A stretch of 64,000 nt of DNA from Diphasiastrum complanatum (taxonomy: Eukaryota > Streptophyta > Lycopodiopsida > Lycopodiales > Lycopodiaceae): the NCBI GenBank assembly GCA_029204225.1, contig CM055094.1:26159041-26223040 (forward strand), in the 5' to 3' direction. Shown here piece after piece: positions 11,701-23,348 of the stretch. A program made the position numbers and the translations under genes. The notes beneath the pieces were generated by a model that searched no databases, had not been told where the DNA came from, and worked only from the letters and a program-made list of their open reading frames with translations. Each line of letters opens with the position of its first letter. Within the stretch, counting starts at the first letter, position 1.

Positions 11701-14700
11701 CTGCGTGCTGTCTGACTGCTCGCTGGAGACCTCTGCTGGCCCTGCGAACTGTATGCTGCCCTCCTCTGTGCGCTGACCGCTCCTCTGTGTGCTCGCTGGA
11801 GGGATTCCTGGCAGTCTACTGCAGTTCCTCGCTGCCTCAGCAACTGCTCGCTGCCCTCCTCTGATCGCTACCTCATCGCTGCCGTGTGCCCACCTGCCAT
11901 CTACCTATGGTTTCTGCCTGTGCATTGTCTGTCTGCCAACACCATTGCCAGCGGGAATTCGGCCCACTACTGAGAACCCTTTTATGGAAAAAGTTGTGAA
12001 TCCAAGAGTATTCTATCATTGACAGAGAGAGCATAATGGAAGTTACTTTCTATTGTGGATATACAAATTTTGAAGCTATCCATCACTGACACTGACAGAG
12101 GATGATTGATTATAGATTCTACTCTATCTTTCATCATTGATAGAAAGTGATTGAACAAACTTCTGGTTTTTGAATTATCTCTGACAGAGGACTCAGGGAG
12201 TATGAACTCAACCCTGCTGTCCAACGCTGGATCAAGTCTATGAATCTAATTCAGTGACCATCGCAGAATACCTCTGCTGTTTTCCAGCTAGGCTGAGCGC
12301 ACCGCTATGGCGAATCCACCTTACCTTTGAGGCAGAGATTCAAGACATTGTTGTTGCTAATTTTTAGCATTCTTCTGAGTCAGCCAGCATTCAAGCACAT
12401 ACCCATCGCGTTCCAAGAAGCCATGCGAGACAGTAACGGTAAAACAACCAGGACTTTGAGACATTCATGACTAGTGGTCCTTGCGGCACTTCGGCTACCT
12501 CATTCATCACTAAGGCAACTCATTTTCATCTCAATGTTGTTATATGGCATGATATTCGTATGCATGCTGGTTATTATTTAGTCGGTTTTCCACACCATTC
12601 CGTGAAAGAGTGGATATGTATGGGATCCGAAATCCTGTGATACATATCGAAGGGACTTACAAGCAATTTTACAATACAATACCCGCAATGCTAGTGAACA
12701 TAAGTGATTTGGTGTACAAACTTTCCGTAGTCATGTTATATTGGATCTAGACTAGCAGTAAGTCACGTCACCATACGGTGGTTTAAGGTTGGAAGTCCTT
12801 ACTTGCTTATGTCATATTATCTGGAAATTAACAAACGTAAGGATTGTTAGAGCGGCTGACAAATGCTTTCTCGTTGCATGAAATTACTAGAATCACCGAA
12901 ATCTTGAATGTTGTTTCACTCGTATGATGAAATCGTTTTCTTGTGGACCGGACAATAAGCAATTGCTTGATACTACGTGATTTCTAGCACTAGTCACTCT
13001 GTGCTAAAATCTCCGTTAGTACGCTATTTGAAGTTTCCAAGTTGAAATCGTTTTGTGACTCTATTATGGAAAGTGTTAACTGGGCCCGACCTCTGTGAAA
13101 CACCAGAGCGGGTAGTCCGCCGGAAACAGCTGAAATACGCTGTCACGGTTAAGTCGCAAAGTAAGCACACCATTTCCGGTACTGTCTAGCGAAATACCTA
13201 GACCCGGAATCTGGGAAACGCTACCGTCCAGTGAATAGGATGGCACGCGTAATGTACTCACCACATTTCACTTGACCTACCCCACTTAGAAAAACAGTGT
13301 TTAGGGTGTCCAATAAAAATTGAACAATTTCAATGGATATACCCTTAACAGTCCTAGGACTTTAGTAGACACATAACCTAATGTCAAAGGAGGGGTCTAG
13401 AATTGAGATAATAGAAACAATGAGTTGGACCCTGTATGATGGGAGAAGAGGGTCAGTTCCAACCTGCGCGTAGTGACATCTGTCAATTGAGGCAGAGAGG
13501 ACCTCCATGCTACTATTTTTTCACCCCAGAACTCTACCAGTATCTATGCCCTGGAGACACTCTACGTAGAACACAACATTGTGGGGAGTACAGCTACTTT
13601 GAAGCATATGTACTCACAGAAGACAGATTTTGGCATCTGACAGAAGCCACCTTTGTCACGTACGCAGATAGAGCCCACCCCCTTCTACTTAGAGAACCAA
13701 CGATACGGTCGCTTGGATCAGACAATAGTACTAATCGAGACCAGAGATATGTGGTTGCACTGCCACGAGTTCACCGTTAGAGATGAGAACAATTTAGAGG
13801 TTCGAAAGAAGAACTCAGGTCTAGTAGGTCTAAGATGCCACCGACCCTTTAGGTAGTCATATTTCTAAAGGTCCGGAATATTTTCAATAATTAGGGTCCT
13901 TAAAATTCGTGTATGGTCTGAACACCACAATGGCAGGGATGCGTCCCAATCTCCCTCTAGGACCTAACATGCCATACATCGGTACTTTGCATCTAACCAT
14001 TACTATCTTGCTAGGGCTGAAGATACACCACGGCCAGAGAATTATATCCATGCTCGGGATAGAGCGGTTGGATGAAATCCTTAGAGCACCAGAGCCCTGC
14101 ATCCTACCAATAGTGGATCTTGCAAGGACGCGGGATGTCATAGTTTTAGTATTGTTCTAGGAGAATCAGTCTCGATAGTAGTGTGAGAGGATGACCGTAG
14201 TACTGGGCCAAGACCAAGTTGACTGAAGCAGAACCTACCCCCTTTCTACCATACTTCTGGAAGCCTGGAAAACTTCCATTGGCTGGAAGAGCACGGAGCA
14301 CTCGAGCGAGCCACCAGGGTTGGAAGCGGCTATCCTCGGTTCCTACCGTAAGGGCATTGTGGGCCCTTCCCCTTTTAGGGATTTCTGACGGAACCAACCC
14401 CTCGTCCGAAAAACCCCTAACAGCATAGTTAACAGATCTGTTCTGATAGATCTATTGGTTAACTTAAAATGATTTGGATAATGATCTAAATGTGGTGTTG
14501 TACATGTACAGCTGAGATTTGCACCTAGACATTTAAGATTTCTAAATCATGAGCAATTAACTTGAGTAGTTGATTTACTCCTGTGGAAGTTAATTGATAA
14601 AACGGACAGTGTGAAGAGAATTCACCGGAAACTGTTTATTTTTGTGTGTATTGCTTGTAAGACACATAATTTATGAGTCATTCAGATTCATTAAGGAATT

Positions 14701-16007
14701 ATGTGCATAGGATATTGAATTTCTTGGATGAGTATTTCTCAGTTGGGAAATAGACTTGATTCATTAGTGATTGTATTCTTGTGAGCTCAATTGGATACTG
14801 TATCCTAATGGTGCCAAGAATGGTATACTGAATTTTGGGAATTCAGCAGAACTTTGAAATCTCTAGATGTTGTTCTAGGAGATTGTATAAAGTTTATATT
14901 GTTAAAGACGAATGTTATAAAGGTCTTTAATTTCTTTGTTGATTGTAGAATTTGGAACTCATAACTTGATTAAGGATCAATTTGAAAGAATATTCTTGGA
15001 ATCTAGTGATTTTCCTTGTGGAAAAGATTTCAGAATGATTCTTATATTTCCTGAGTTGTATGTTGTACATATACTCCAGTATTTTTCAATGATTAAGTAT
15101 GGTTTTGGAATCCTGTAAATTATGATTGACAAATCATAAGATTCTAAATATTTATGATTGACGAATCATAAACTGATACTTAAAGATCATTTGAAGATTA
15201 TAGGGAAATGTGAAGATTCTTAAGATAATGAGTAATTCTTGATCAATTGGGTGAGTCAAGGATTTAGATCTGTTATTTGAACTCTAAATTTCTTTACTCC
15301 AGTGTATACTTGAGATTGTGTGGATCTCACAGGCATTTTCATCAAGTAATTGCTTACTTATGAGGAATTTGCTTACCTTACAATTTGTAGTTTATAAGTG
15401 CTTGTGTACAAAGTTCAGTCTATATCTCCAGTTTTGTAGGAGACAGATAAATCTATTAAGATACAGATAGATGTTGATTTCTTGCATATGATGCTAGAAA
15501 TGGGGCTGTTAACTCATTAGAGTAACTGCAATACTCTGGTTTGAGTTCAAACTGTCTGAGACTTGATGGATCTCCTAGAGATTTTAGATGACGAAATTGT
15601 GGTATTTTAGAATATTTGGATATTCTAAGAATATTTGTACCAAGAAGCATTATTTTCTACAAGAAATTGACATGGAATTTCTTTAGCTTTTGGATTTGAT
15701 TTCTGAAATAAAGTAAAATCACCCAGTATTTTATGTAATTGGGATTACGTAAAGGTGATGAGTATTTATTTTGGATAAGATCTACCCATTTGGAGGATTA
15801 ATAGCTTAGTGTATCTTTTGGAATTTGAATTAGTATCCAAGAGTAGGAAGCAAGCAATTAACGAATTGTTACATCTTTGAATATTTATTCAGATGGAAAG
15901 ATCAGACTAAAAATAATGATTCATGGGTAAGATTTGAAAGCTTAAGGAATAGTTTCATATTTTCTTTTTCCTGTTCTGAGGACAGAACCTGTTTAAGGGA
16001 GGAAGAA
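8791..16007. other. Long unassigned stretch, probably decayed retrotransposon DNA
   Basis: No protein family is recognised. Visible structure: a diverged direct repeat containing 'gggtcccagccc' at about 9676 and 9817 (period about 141); a C/T-rich, GC-rich island at 11680-11960 in otherwise AT-rich DNA; repeated 'gacagag' words at 12020-12200; and open frames at 13436-13780 and 13653-13856 (+) with no known domain. Composition and phrasing at 13400-14400 resemble the gypsy block, so it may be the distal half of the same or a related element. 14440-16000 is strongly AT-rich. Confidence 0.35.
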
Positions 16008-16484
16008 TGTTACGGCCATATTCGGTTAAGGACCTGGAATAGTCCTAATATGGTAGACCGGCCCTCCAGTGTTCGAGATTATTGGTCACGCCTAGATTTA
16101 ATTCCAAGTCAAGACCTGTTGGTGACTAATGACCTTGAGAGGACCCAGACACTCTAATTGAGACATTTGGAGTAGTGCATGTACATGTGACTGATATAGG
16201 CAAGAGGTGTGCATGTAGAGCTGTAACCTATTTATTGTTGACCTGCATGGGGATTGCATGTGCTCATGTGTTGGATCCTATTCTCTATATATTATGGTAG
16301 AGTTTATCTCGTCGACGACTTGGTCTAGGTTACTTGTTGAGCTCTTCTCCTCTTGTTGTCACACTGGCATGGCTTGGGGGCTAGATCCAGGAGGATTCTC
16401 CAGGAGGGATCTAGGATTGGTTGGGTGGTTTTGCTCCACAGTCTCTCTTGTGTTTATCCCTAGTGGTCTTTACACCTTGCACAA
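16008..16484 (+). mobile_element. Putative LTR start with polypurine tract
   Basis: A purine run (AAGGGAGGAAGAA) sits directly before TGTTACGGCC. That is the usual arrangement of a polypurine tract and the first bases of a 3' LTR in gypsy elements. A TATA-like 'ctatatattatgg' lies near 16283. The stretch ends where the inverted hAT copy begins at 16485. No second LTR copy is visible in the window, so this rests on layout alone. Confidence 0.4.
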
Positions 16485-17526
16485 GACTGTTCAGCAGGAG
16501 CTTGTGAGCGGAATTGGAGCATCTGGGCCTTGTATCACACGCAGAAGAGGAACAGGTTGTCCATCGAGTAGTGTAGGCGGTTGGTGTTTGTGAACACCAA
16601 CGGCCGTATGCTGAGGCGCACACGAGGAGAGGGTCAAATGCTCGAGGTGAGTCACATCATCACCCCTTTTTTCTTGCTATGTTTTGATGAATTGATTTGC
16701 TTTCAAAATATGCGGTGAGTTGCACAATAACTGCCTGACAACAATGTATTGTTTTTGGTTGCAGGTGGACCCTGACACTTGCTTGGTGGATTTGATAGCT
16801 GCTGCTCCTCGGGCACCAACCACACAGGAGGAGATGGATGATGAGATCCATAGAGAGCTCTACAGACAGGCACAGGCTGATGCACGGGCTTTACGGCGGC
16901 AGAGGAGGACAGAGAGGCAGAGGGAGAGGGCTGAGGAGGGAGATGACGAGGGCTCGAAGGGTGGAGAGATGCTCGGGGCAGACTATGTGGAGGAGGAGGA
17001 GTGGGTTGAGGGAGATATAGAGGAGGACGAGGAGATGTGGGCGGAGACACAGGGGGATGACCTGGCTGACCTACTGGTGGACCCTGATGCAGAGACAGGA
17101 GGAGCCAGCCATTCCTGCACGTAGGCCTAGGGGGAGACCTAGAGGTTCTGGGAGAGGGGGGCTGAGTACTCTTTTTGTAGACAGGAGTGGAGCATCACAG
17201 GCAGCCGTCAGCCAGGCATCATCACAGTGGGTAGGGCCATCCCAGGGCGTAGGGTCACAACCACTTGACACACAGGCACGACGGAGTAGACACAGGGCTG
17301 GGGGCAGCCAGATGGGGGCCAGAGGAGGGGAGAGAGGCAGAGGCAGAGGTAGAGGCAGGGGGAGAGGGGTGGTCCAGAGCCAGGGCACGCAGCAGGGATC
17401 CAGAGCACGCAGCAGAGCCAGGGCCACACTATGGCTCCCTCCAGTTCCGATTCATCTGCGGACCCATGGGACCTGCAGTCCACAGATTCGGATGATTTAT
17501 CCTACCATGACTCTGACGAGCCTTAG
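16485..17526 (+). pseudogene. Inverted partial copy of the hAT transposase 3' end
   Basis: This copies the end of exon 5 (16485-16646), the intron with GTGAGT...TTGCAG ends (16647-16764), and exon 6 to the TAG at 17524-17526. Because the intron is kept, this is a DNA copy and not a processed one. It encodes the hAT C-terminal dimerisation hallmark CSAGACERNWS followed by HTQKRNRL and LVFVNTNGRM. A single TAG interrupts it between these two blocks. The tail is acidic and then rich in Arg-Gly repeats. There is no start or promoter of its own. Confidence 0.8.
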
Positions 17527-18329
17527 TTGTATAGTTTTCATTACGTTCATGGAACATCATTGTACCCCTTTTTGGTGCCATGTGGCCCGATATTATATAT
17601 TATGATGATCCTATTCACAACATTGTCGTGATTCAGTATTGTTCTTTGTGGTTTTAGTTCAGTAACTTCGGTTTTATGGTTTATGATTTATGGTTGTAGA
17701 AAGGCTAAAGTTCAGAATGATTCAGCTAGGTTTTTGTTCAACATGGTTTTAGTTCCGTTTGTTGTGAATCGTGATCAGAGAGAGAGATAGAGAGAGGGAG
17801 AATCAGAGAAATGGAGATTCCTGCTATGTTCATTGGGAATGCCCCAATGTGTTCTCTTTTTTTTTATATGGGATGCAGCTTTAGCATAAAGGGACCATCC
17901 TGCACCTGAAACAGTCGGCAAACTACACAATCATATTCCCCTCGATCAGAGCTTTCATCTGATACCCATATTGCACAAAAAAATTTCCAAAAAAAAAAAA
18001 AATCGATTCTATACGAATATGGGAAAACCCCGAATTGCGAATTGGGATGGCGATTCTGAATCGCGCTGCAACTATGGAATGTACTTTGGATGGTAATTTG
18101 AAGCCCTTGTAATAGGTGCTAGTAAGTAAGAATGAGCCAAGATCTCGACCACCATCTCAAGTGAGCTTTTCTGATTCCTCCCAATTAAAACGTTACATTG
18201 ATAGGTAGAGTAATCCAACAATAGCCAAGAGACAGACCTACAACGAGGAAGAAAACCATGCTGAACAAAAACCTAGCTGAATCATTCTGAACTTTAGCCT
18301 TAAATGAAACAATTTTTGACAAAACAACC

Positions 18330-18332
<3 letters not shown>

Positions 18333-18398
<66 letters not shown>
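18333..18398. repeat. (CT)n microsatellite inside the hAT 3' region
   Basis: About 33 CT units, present in the right palindrome arm and absent from the left arm at the matching place. Confidence 0.95.
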
Positions 18399-18400
<2 letters not shown>

Positions 18401-18569
18401 AACCATAAATCATAAACCATGAAACCGAAGTTACTGAACTAAATCCACAAAGAACAATACTGAATCACGACAATGTTGTGAATAGGATCATCATAATATA
18501 TAATATCGGGCCACATGGCACCAAAAAGGGGTACAATGATGTTCCATGAACGTAATGAAAACTATATAA

Positions 18570-21500
18570 CTAAGGCTCGTCAGAGTCATGGTAGGATAAA
18601 TCATCCGAATCTGTGGACTGCAGATCCCATGGGTCCGCAGATGAATCGGAACTGGAGGGAGCCATATGTCGTGGTGTGGCCCTGGCTCTGCTGCGTGCTC
18701 TGGATCCCTGCTGCGTGCCCTGGCTCTGGACCACCCCCCTCTCCCTGCCTCTACCTCTGCCTCTGCCTCTCTCCCCTCCTCTGGCCCCCATCTGGCTGCC
18801 CCCAGCCCTGTGTCTACTCCGTCGTGCCTGTGTGTCAGGTGGCCGTAACCCTACGCCCTGGGATGGCCCTACCCACTGTGATGATGCCTTGGACGACGAC
18901 TGCCTGTGATGCTCCACTCCTGTCTACAAAAAGAGTACTCAGCCCCCCCCTCCTAGAACCTCTAGGTCTCCCCTAGGCCTACGTGCAGGAATGGCTGGCT
19001 CCTCTGTCTCTGCATCAGGGTCCACCAGCAGGTTAGCCAGGTCATCCCCCTATGCCTCCGCCCACATCTCCTCGTCCTCCTCTGTATCTCCTCAACCCAC
19101 TCCTCCTCCTCCACATAGTCTGCCCCGAGCATCTCTCCACCCTCCGAGACCTCGTCATCTCCCTCCTCAGCCCTCTCCCTCTGCCTCTCTGTCCTCCTCT
19201 GCCGCCGTAAAGCCCGTGCGTCAGCCTGTGCTCGTCTGTAGAGCTCTCTATGGATTTCATCATCCATCTCCTCCTGTGTGGGTGGTGCCCGAGGAGCAGC
19301 AGCTATCGAATCCACCAAGCAAGTGTCGGGGTCCACCTGCAACCAAAAACAATACATTGTTGTTAGGCAGGTATTGTGCAACTCACTGCATATTTTGAAA
19401 GCAAATCAATTCACCAAAGCATACCAAGAAAAAAGGGGTGATGATGTGACTCACCTCGAGCATCTGACCCTCTCCTCGTGTGCGCCTCAGCATACGGCCG
19501 TTGGTGTTCACAAACACCAACCACCTGCGTGTGATACAAGGCCCAGGTGCTCCAATTCCGCTCACAAGCTCCTGCAGAACAGTCCTGTGCAAGGACTCTC
19601 TCAGCCAATCGCCTCAGGTCACCTGTGCTGCGCCCGTGGATGCACCACCATGTAACGGGCCTCAGCTGATCCTCCCTCCGCCGACTCTGCTCTCCATCGA
19701 AAGGAAACTGGAAGCGCTCAAATGCGAGCAGCTGGCTTGCAATGTTGGCCAGCATCGGACCTATTGGCAAAAGGAAAAACATGGCACATGTAAGACCCCT
19801 CAAATTCAGACACTACCAATGAGTACAATACTGCAGTAACATTGCTACCAAATGATTTCTCACACGTACCTGGTCCGGGCCATACGCGCTCCGTGTACTC
19901 CACCCATCCCCGGTGCAGCTCCGGATCGTCCCTCTCTCGTGTAGAGCGCCACAAGGGGTGTAACATGTGGGCTACGGCGTGGATGGGTCGGTGGAAGTAG
20001 TCCCATCTGGCCTCCCAGATGCGTGAGATCTCGCGCCTCCTGCAGCAGACAATTACAACAATCACTAAACCGTAGCATAAAAGAAACGCATCAAACTCGA
20101 GTGAGAAACAACAAACTAGACACTGAAGAGTCATACCTATGCTCGTCCAAGGCTGACAACAGAATCCCCTCGCCGATGCGCTCCATGAACTTGTAAATGA
20201 GACCGAGGGTGCACCCCTCACGGTCTACCAGACGCAGCACTCTGTAAATGGGTAGTAGGATCCCACTAATCTCCTCAGCAGCACAGTGGACTGGAAAAAT
20301 GCCGAATGGGGGAGGTCTGTAAAGTCCCGGAAGGCCACACTGGAAACCATCCGCCGCAATGCATCCTTCACCACCACCAATCGCTCTAGCACCAAGAAGT
20401 AAAACGCAAAGCGTGTGGGTGCGGGCTTCTTCAGGTTTAGGGTGGAGAAGGTGCGGAACAGGGCCAACACACGCCTCTTCCTGGTGACAAAAGTGACCAG
20501 GCGCATGGCCGTAGAAGTGATCTGCAACACAAACACCCAGTAAAAAAGTTTAGACAGTAGTTGAGATGTGGTTAGCAGCATCGAAGGAAGAAAGCATAGC
20601 AAATAGAACAAACTATACCTCTCTGATCCATGGAAGCGCACATAGGTCATGGATGAGCAAGTCTATGCAATGTGCAGCACAGGGTGTCCACACAATGCTG
20701 GGGTGCTCCCTCATCATAATCTCGCCCATCTGCTTGCAGTTCGAGGCGTTGTCGGTGACAACCTGAACCACGTGCTCATCTCCGATGTCAGCAATAACAT
20801 CTCTAATGACCTCCCATATGAAATCGGCTGTGATGGCATCACCACCTCGAGTGGCATCCACGCCACGTAGGAATACTGTGCCAAGCGGGCAAGAAACCAA
20901 GACATTGATGACGGATCGCCGACGAATGTCGGTCCATCCATCGCTCAGTATCGTGCATCCATACCTGTCGCAAAACACCCATTAGCTACATGCAAAAATT
21001 ACGGCACCAGTAAATCCTAAACACATGCAAAGAGATTACAAAGACAAGTTACTTACTGCTGCCAAGCTGAGCGAATGGAACTCAACTCCCGCGTGATGGT
21101 CTCCTCCTCCTGACGAAGCAACCTGCCTCGTAGTGCCTCTCACCTGGGAGGTGTCCATGTAGCATCCACGGCCGCCATCTGTGCACAGAACTCCCTGAAC
21201 ACCCAAGTGTCAGCAACAGCAAAGGCAATGCCGCACTCGTAAAAGAACTGGCCACACAGTCGAGTGCAACGGGCCTGCTGCTCTCTCTGCCAGCCGCATC
21301 GATCAAGGGTCTGCTGCCTGGGCCTAACCCCTCTCTGCTGTGTATATGGTGCTCGTGGTCTGGCATGCCCAACGGATGGCTGATCTGTGGGTGTGTCACT
21401 CTCTCTGGCAACATCTGCCGAAGCATGTGGTGCATCTGCTGCCGAGGAGGAGGGTCGAGAAGCACCCGCTGCTGCTGAACCAACATGCTCATCTGATGGT

Positions 21501-22054
21501 CCTGCTGCTGCTGCGGATGGAACTGAAGGTGCTCTACTGGGCCTTGCATCTGAACCATGCTCTGCCCGTGCTGTACTGGGCCCTGCAGCTGTACCATGCT
21601 CTGCCCGTGATGTACTGGGCCCTGCACCTGTACCATGCCCAACCCATGATGCACTACGCCCTGCAGCTATACCATGCCCTGCCCGTGATGTACTGGGCCC
21701 AATATCCATGGTAGGCCCTGCCTGTCTGCCTGTGAGCCCTCTTGCATGCCTACCTGTAGCTGCTCCTGCTGCCTGTCCCTGTCTAGAACCCTGTGATGCA
21801 GTATCGGGCCCGTACATGGTAGACAACCTCTGCAGATCCTCATCAAAAATCCTGGGGCAATCAGATATGGCCAATGTCCGCCCATCTGGTCCTCTGACCC
21901 GCAGCAAGTGAGCCCTAACCCTGGTGAGTGATCCCGTGAAGTGACCACCGCAATGCAAGCATCTCCATCTGCGGGTGCCTGAGCCATGGTGTGTGCCCAC
22001 ATCCCCGTCGGTAAGCTCAACCTCGGCCCAAAGGCCTCGGTCCCGCACTGGCAT
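18570..22054 (-). pseudogene. hAT-type transposase gene, six exons, inactivated
   Basis: The exons I infer on the minus strand are 22054-21057, 20964-20619, 20521-20137, 20039-19870, 19760-19455 and 19336-18570, all with GT-AG borders (about 990 codons). Exon 1 opens with a BED-like zinc finger (WRCLHCGGHFTGSLTRVRAH), then a low-complexity linker with repeated GPSTSRAEHG-like units. Its end (FFYECGIAFAVADTWVFREF) and exon 2 (YGCTILSDGWTDIRRRSVIN, then TDNASNCKQMG and CAAHCIDLL) are the DUF659/hAT catalytic region. Exon 4 has HRPIHAVAHMLHP. Exon 5 holds the hAT dimerisation signature CSAGACERNWS. Exon 6 is acidic, then RG-rich. Damage: a TGA at 21140-21142, a frame change in exon 3 near 20295, a 32-base loss near 19522, and frame changes in exon 6. 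Known role: cut-and-paste DNA transposition in the nucleus. Terminal inverted repeats were not identified. Confidence 0.85.
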
Positions 22055-23051
22055 CGTATCAACACGTCCCTAAACCTGCAAACAACAAATAATCAGGCAA
22101 ACGTTCAGTAGAAAAAAAAATACATTGCATTGAACAACATTACCGAGCTCAAATAGAGCTCAAAATACCAGAGCATACATCAGAACGATTCCAGTTCACA
22201 CATTATATCAAGTGCCAAAGAAGAACATGAGATTAGGGCGTGGGATAGAATAATTTCTGTATGAGGGATAACAGGCGACTGACGTTAGCGTCGGAGTCCG
22301 TGCAGGCATAAAGGAGTGCAGTGTGGGCCTAAACCGCGCCCCTAGCAGATGTTTGCACGATGGTCCACGCCTAAACCCTAAAAAGTATGGAATCAGGGCA
22401 TGAAAATTGAAATTTGTGATACGGACGTAGACGGGCGGAACGGAGGTCATAGGAGTCTGTGCAAGCATGTGGAAATGCATTCTAGGCTCAGACATCACCT
22501 CACTCGGTTTCCAACAAGCCATTCCGTGGAAATGGCCAAAATACACAAGCATTTGGAATGTGGTGTTCAAATCTCGCTAGGCGTGTCGTGACGGCTGAAA
22601 CTGATGCTGTAAAAATCACTGTGGGCGTGAAGAAAGGTGGTCTAGAGCCAGACTACGCTCGATTTGGTTGCCTACAGCTCAATGTCAACAATTGCAAAAA
22701 ATCAAGCCTACACTTACCATATATCGAAATTTGGTCGTTTCGCTCTCCACGAAGCTCAGACCCACCCGGCACCGTGCACACCAACTCCGTATCGTCGAGT
22801 AGATGCCTGCCAAGTATTCACTTGCGAAGATTGGATGCCCACGGCTCTCAGAAAAAAAATTTGCCTCCTCCACTGCTGGCGCGGTTCTGTGCGCGAGGAG
22901 GAGGCCGAAAATCGGGTTTTTTTTTTTTTTTTTTTTGCGATTCTGTCCACCAAGACAAGGTATGTGGTCGAACAATGCACCATTAAAGAAGAACAAATAA
23001 GCATACATCAGTTTGCCTAAACTGAAAGAAAGGTCTAAAGGTAATACTACT
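22055..23051. other. 5' flank of the hAT gene and intergenic DNA
   Basis: No gene recognised. It should contain the hAT promoter and left terminus. Two loosely similar segments (around 22275-22330 and 22425-22490, each with 'agtc(c/t)gtgcaagcat'-like words) may be subterminal repeats. A run of about 18 T lies at 22918-22936. Confidence 0.4.
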
Positions 23052-23157
23052 TAGAAGAAACATTCAAACAGCAACAATTTAGATTGTATGGTTCTTGGAC
23101 AAAGCGCAAAAATGCTCGCTGCCCCTCAGCATTCAACTCACCCAAAATTTCCAGTAG
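23052..23157 (-). pseudogene. HECT E3 ubiquitin-ligase-like exon fragment
   Basis: After a good acceptor (TTTTGCAG, reverse of 23158-23165) the minus strand reads LLEILGELNAEGQRAFLRFV. This resembles the segment of plant HECT ligases (UPL3/UPL4 type) just before their TGxPRLPPGGL motif (LxEIxxEFxxEQQRAFxxFV). The match then ends, and the frame runs on without similarity to a stop near 23052. The neighbouring HECT exons are not visible on either side. It is therefore most likely a captured or relic exon, although a short real exon with distant neighbours cannot be excluded. Confidence 0.5.
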
Positions 23158-23348
23158 CTGCAAAACATGGATATGACAAATTAGTTTATTTGTTAAAGCT
23201 CTGCAGTAAACTTGTGACAATCAATTGACTAGTTATTCCAACATATAACATCATCTACCAGAGGCAATGAAGAGGGAAAAGGAACAAATCTCACAGTGTT
23301 TTTCAAGACAGAACACAGGAAAGCCTGCATAATATCATCTTACCTTGT
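23158..23348. promoter_or_regulatory. Short upstream region of the PPR gene
   Basis: Only about 190 bases separate the HECT-like fragment from the first in-frame ATG of the PPR gene. The sequence is AT-rich. No clear TATA box at a usual distance was recognised. Promoter status is inferred from position only. Confidence 0.3.

Larger units (their letters stand above)
16485..19594. repeat. Large imperfect palindrome (arms about 1.3 kb, spacer 0.5 kb)
   Basis: The left arm 16485-17750 and the right arm 18252-19594 are reverse complements over their length, with scattered mismatches and a few indels. The spacer is 17751-18251. Matching landmarks include the intron at 16647-16764 and its mirror at 19337-19454, and the stop regions at 17524 and 18570. 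The left arm lacks the (CT)n tract plus about 30 bases found in the right arm near 18300-18398. The right arm lacks about 32 bases found in the left arm at 16545-16579. Both arms carry the 3' part of the hAT transposase gene. Confidence 0.9.

Noticed and set aside
13436-13856. Possible gypsy RNase H or integrase piece
   Set aside because: Composition resembles the gypsy block but no catalytic or zinc motif could be placed.
17057-17605. Independent RG-rich protein (GRGRGRGRG run)
   Set aside because: It is the tail of the inverted hAT exon 6 in a shifted frame, not a separate gene.
18185-18406. Open frames made of Arg-Glu or Ser-Leu runs (also at 27165, 28756, 34593, 50240, 58860, 62636)
   Set aside because: They are translations of CT/GA microsatellites and not proteins.
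21340-21911. Plus-strand open frames opposite hAT exon 1
   Set aside because: Shadows of the repetitive, GC-rich exon 1 linker; the minus strand carries the zinc finger and splice structure.
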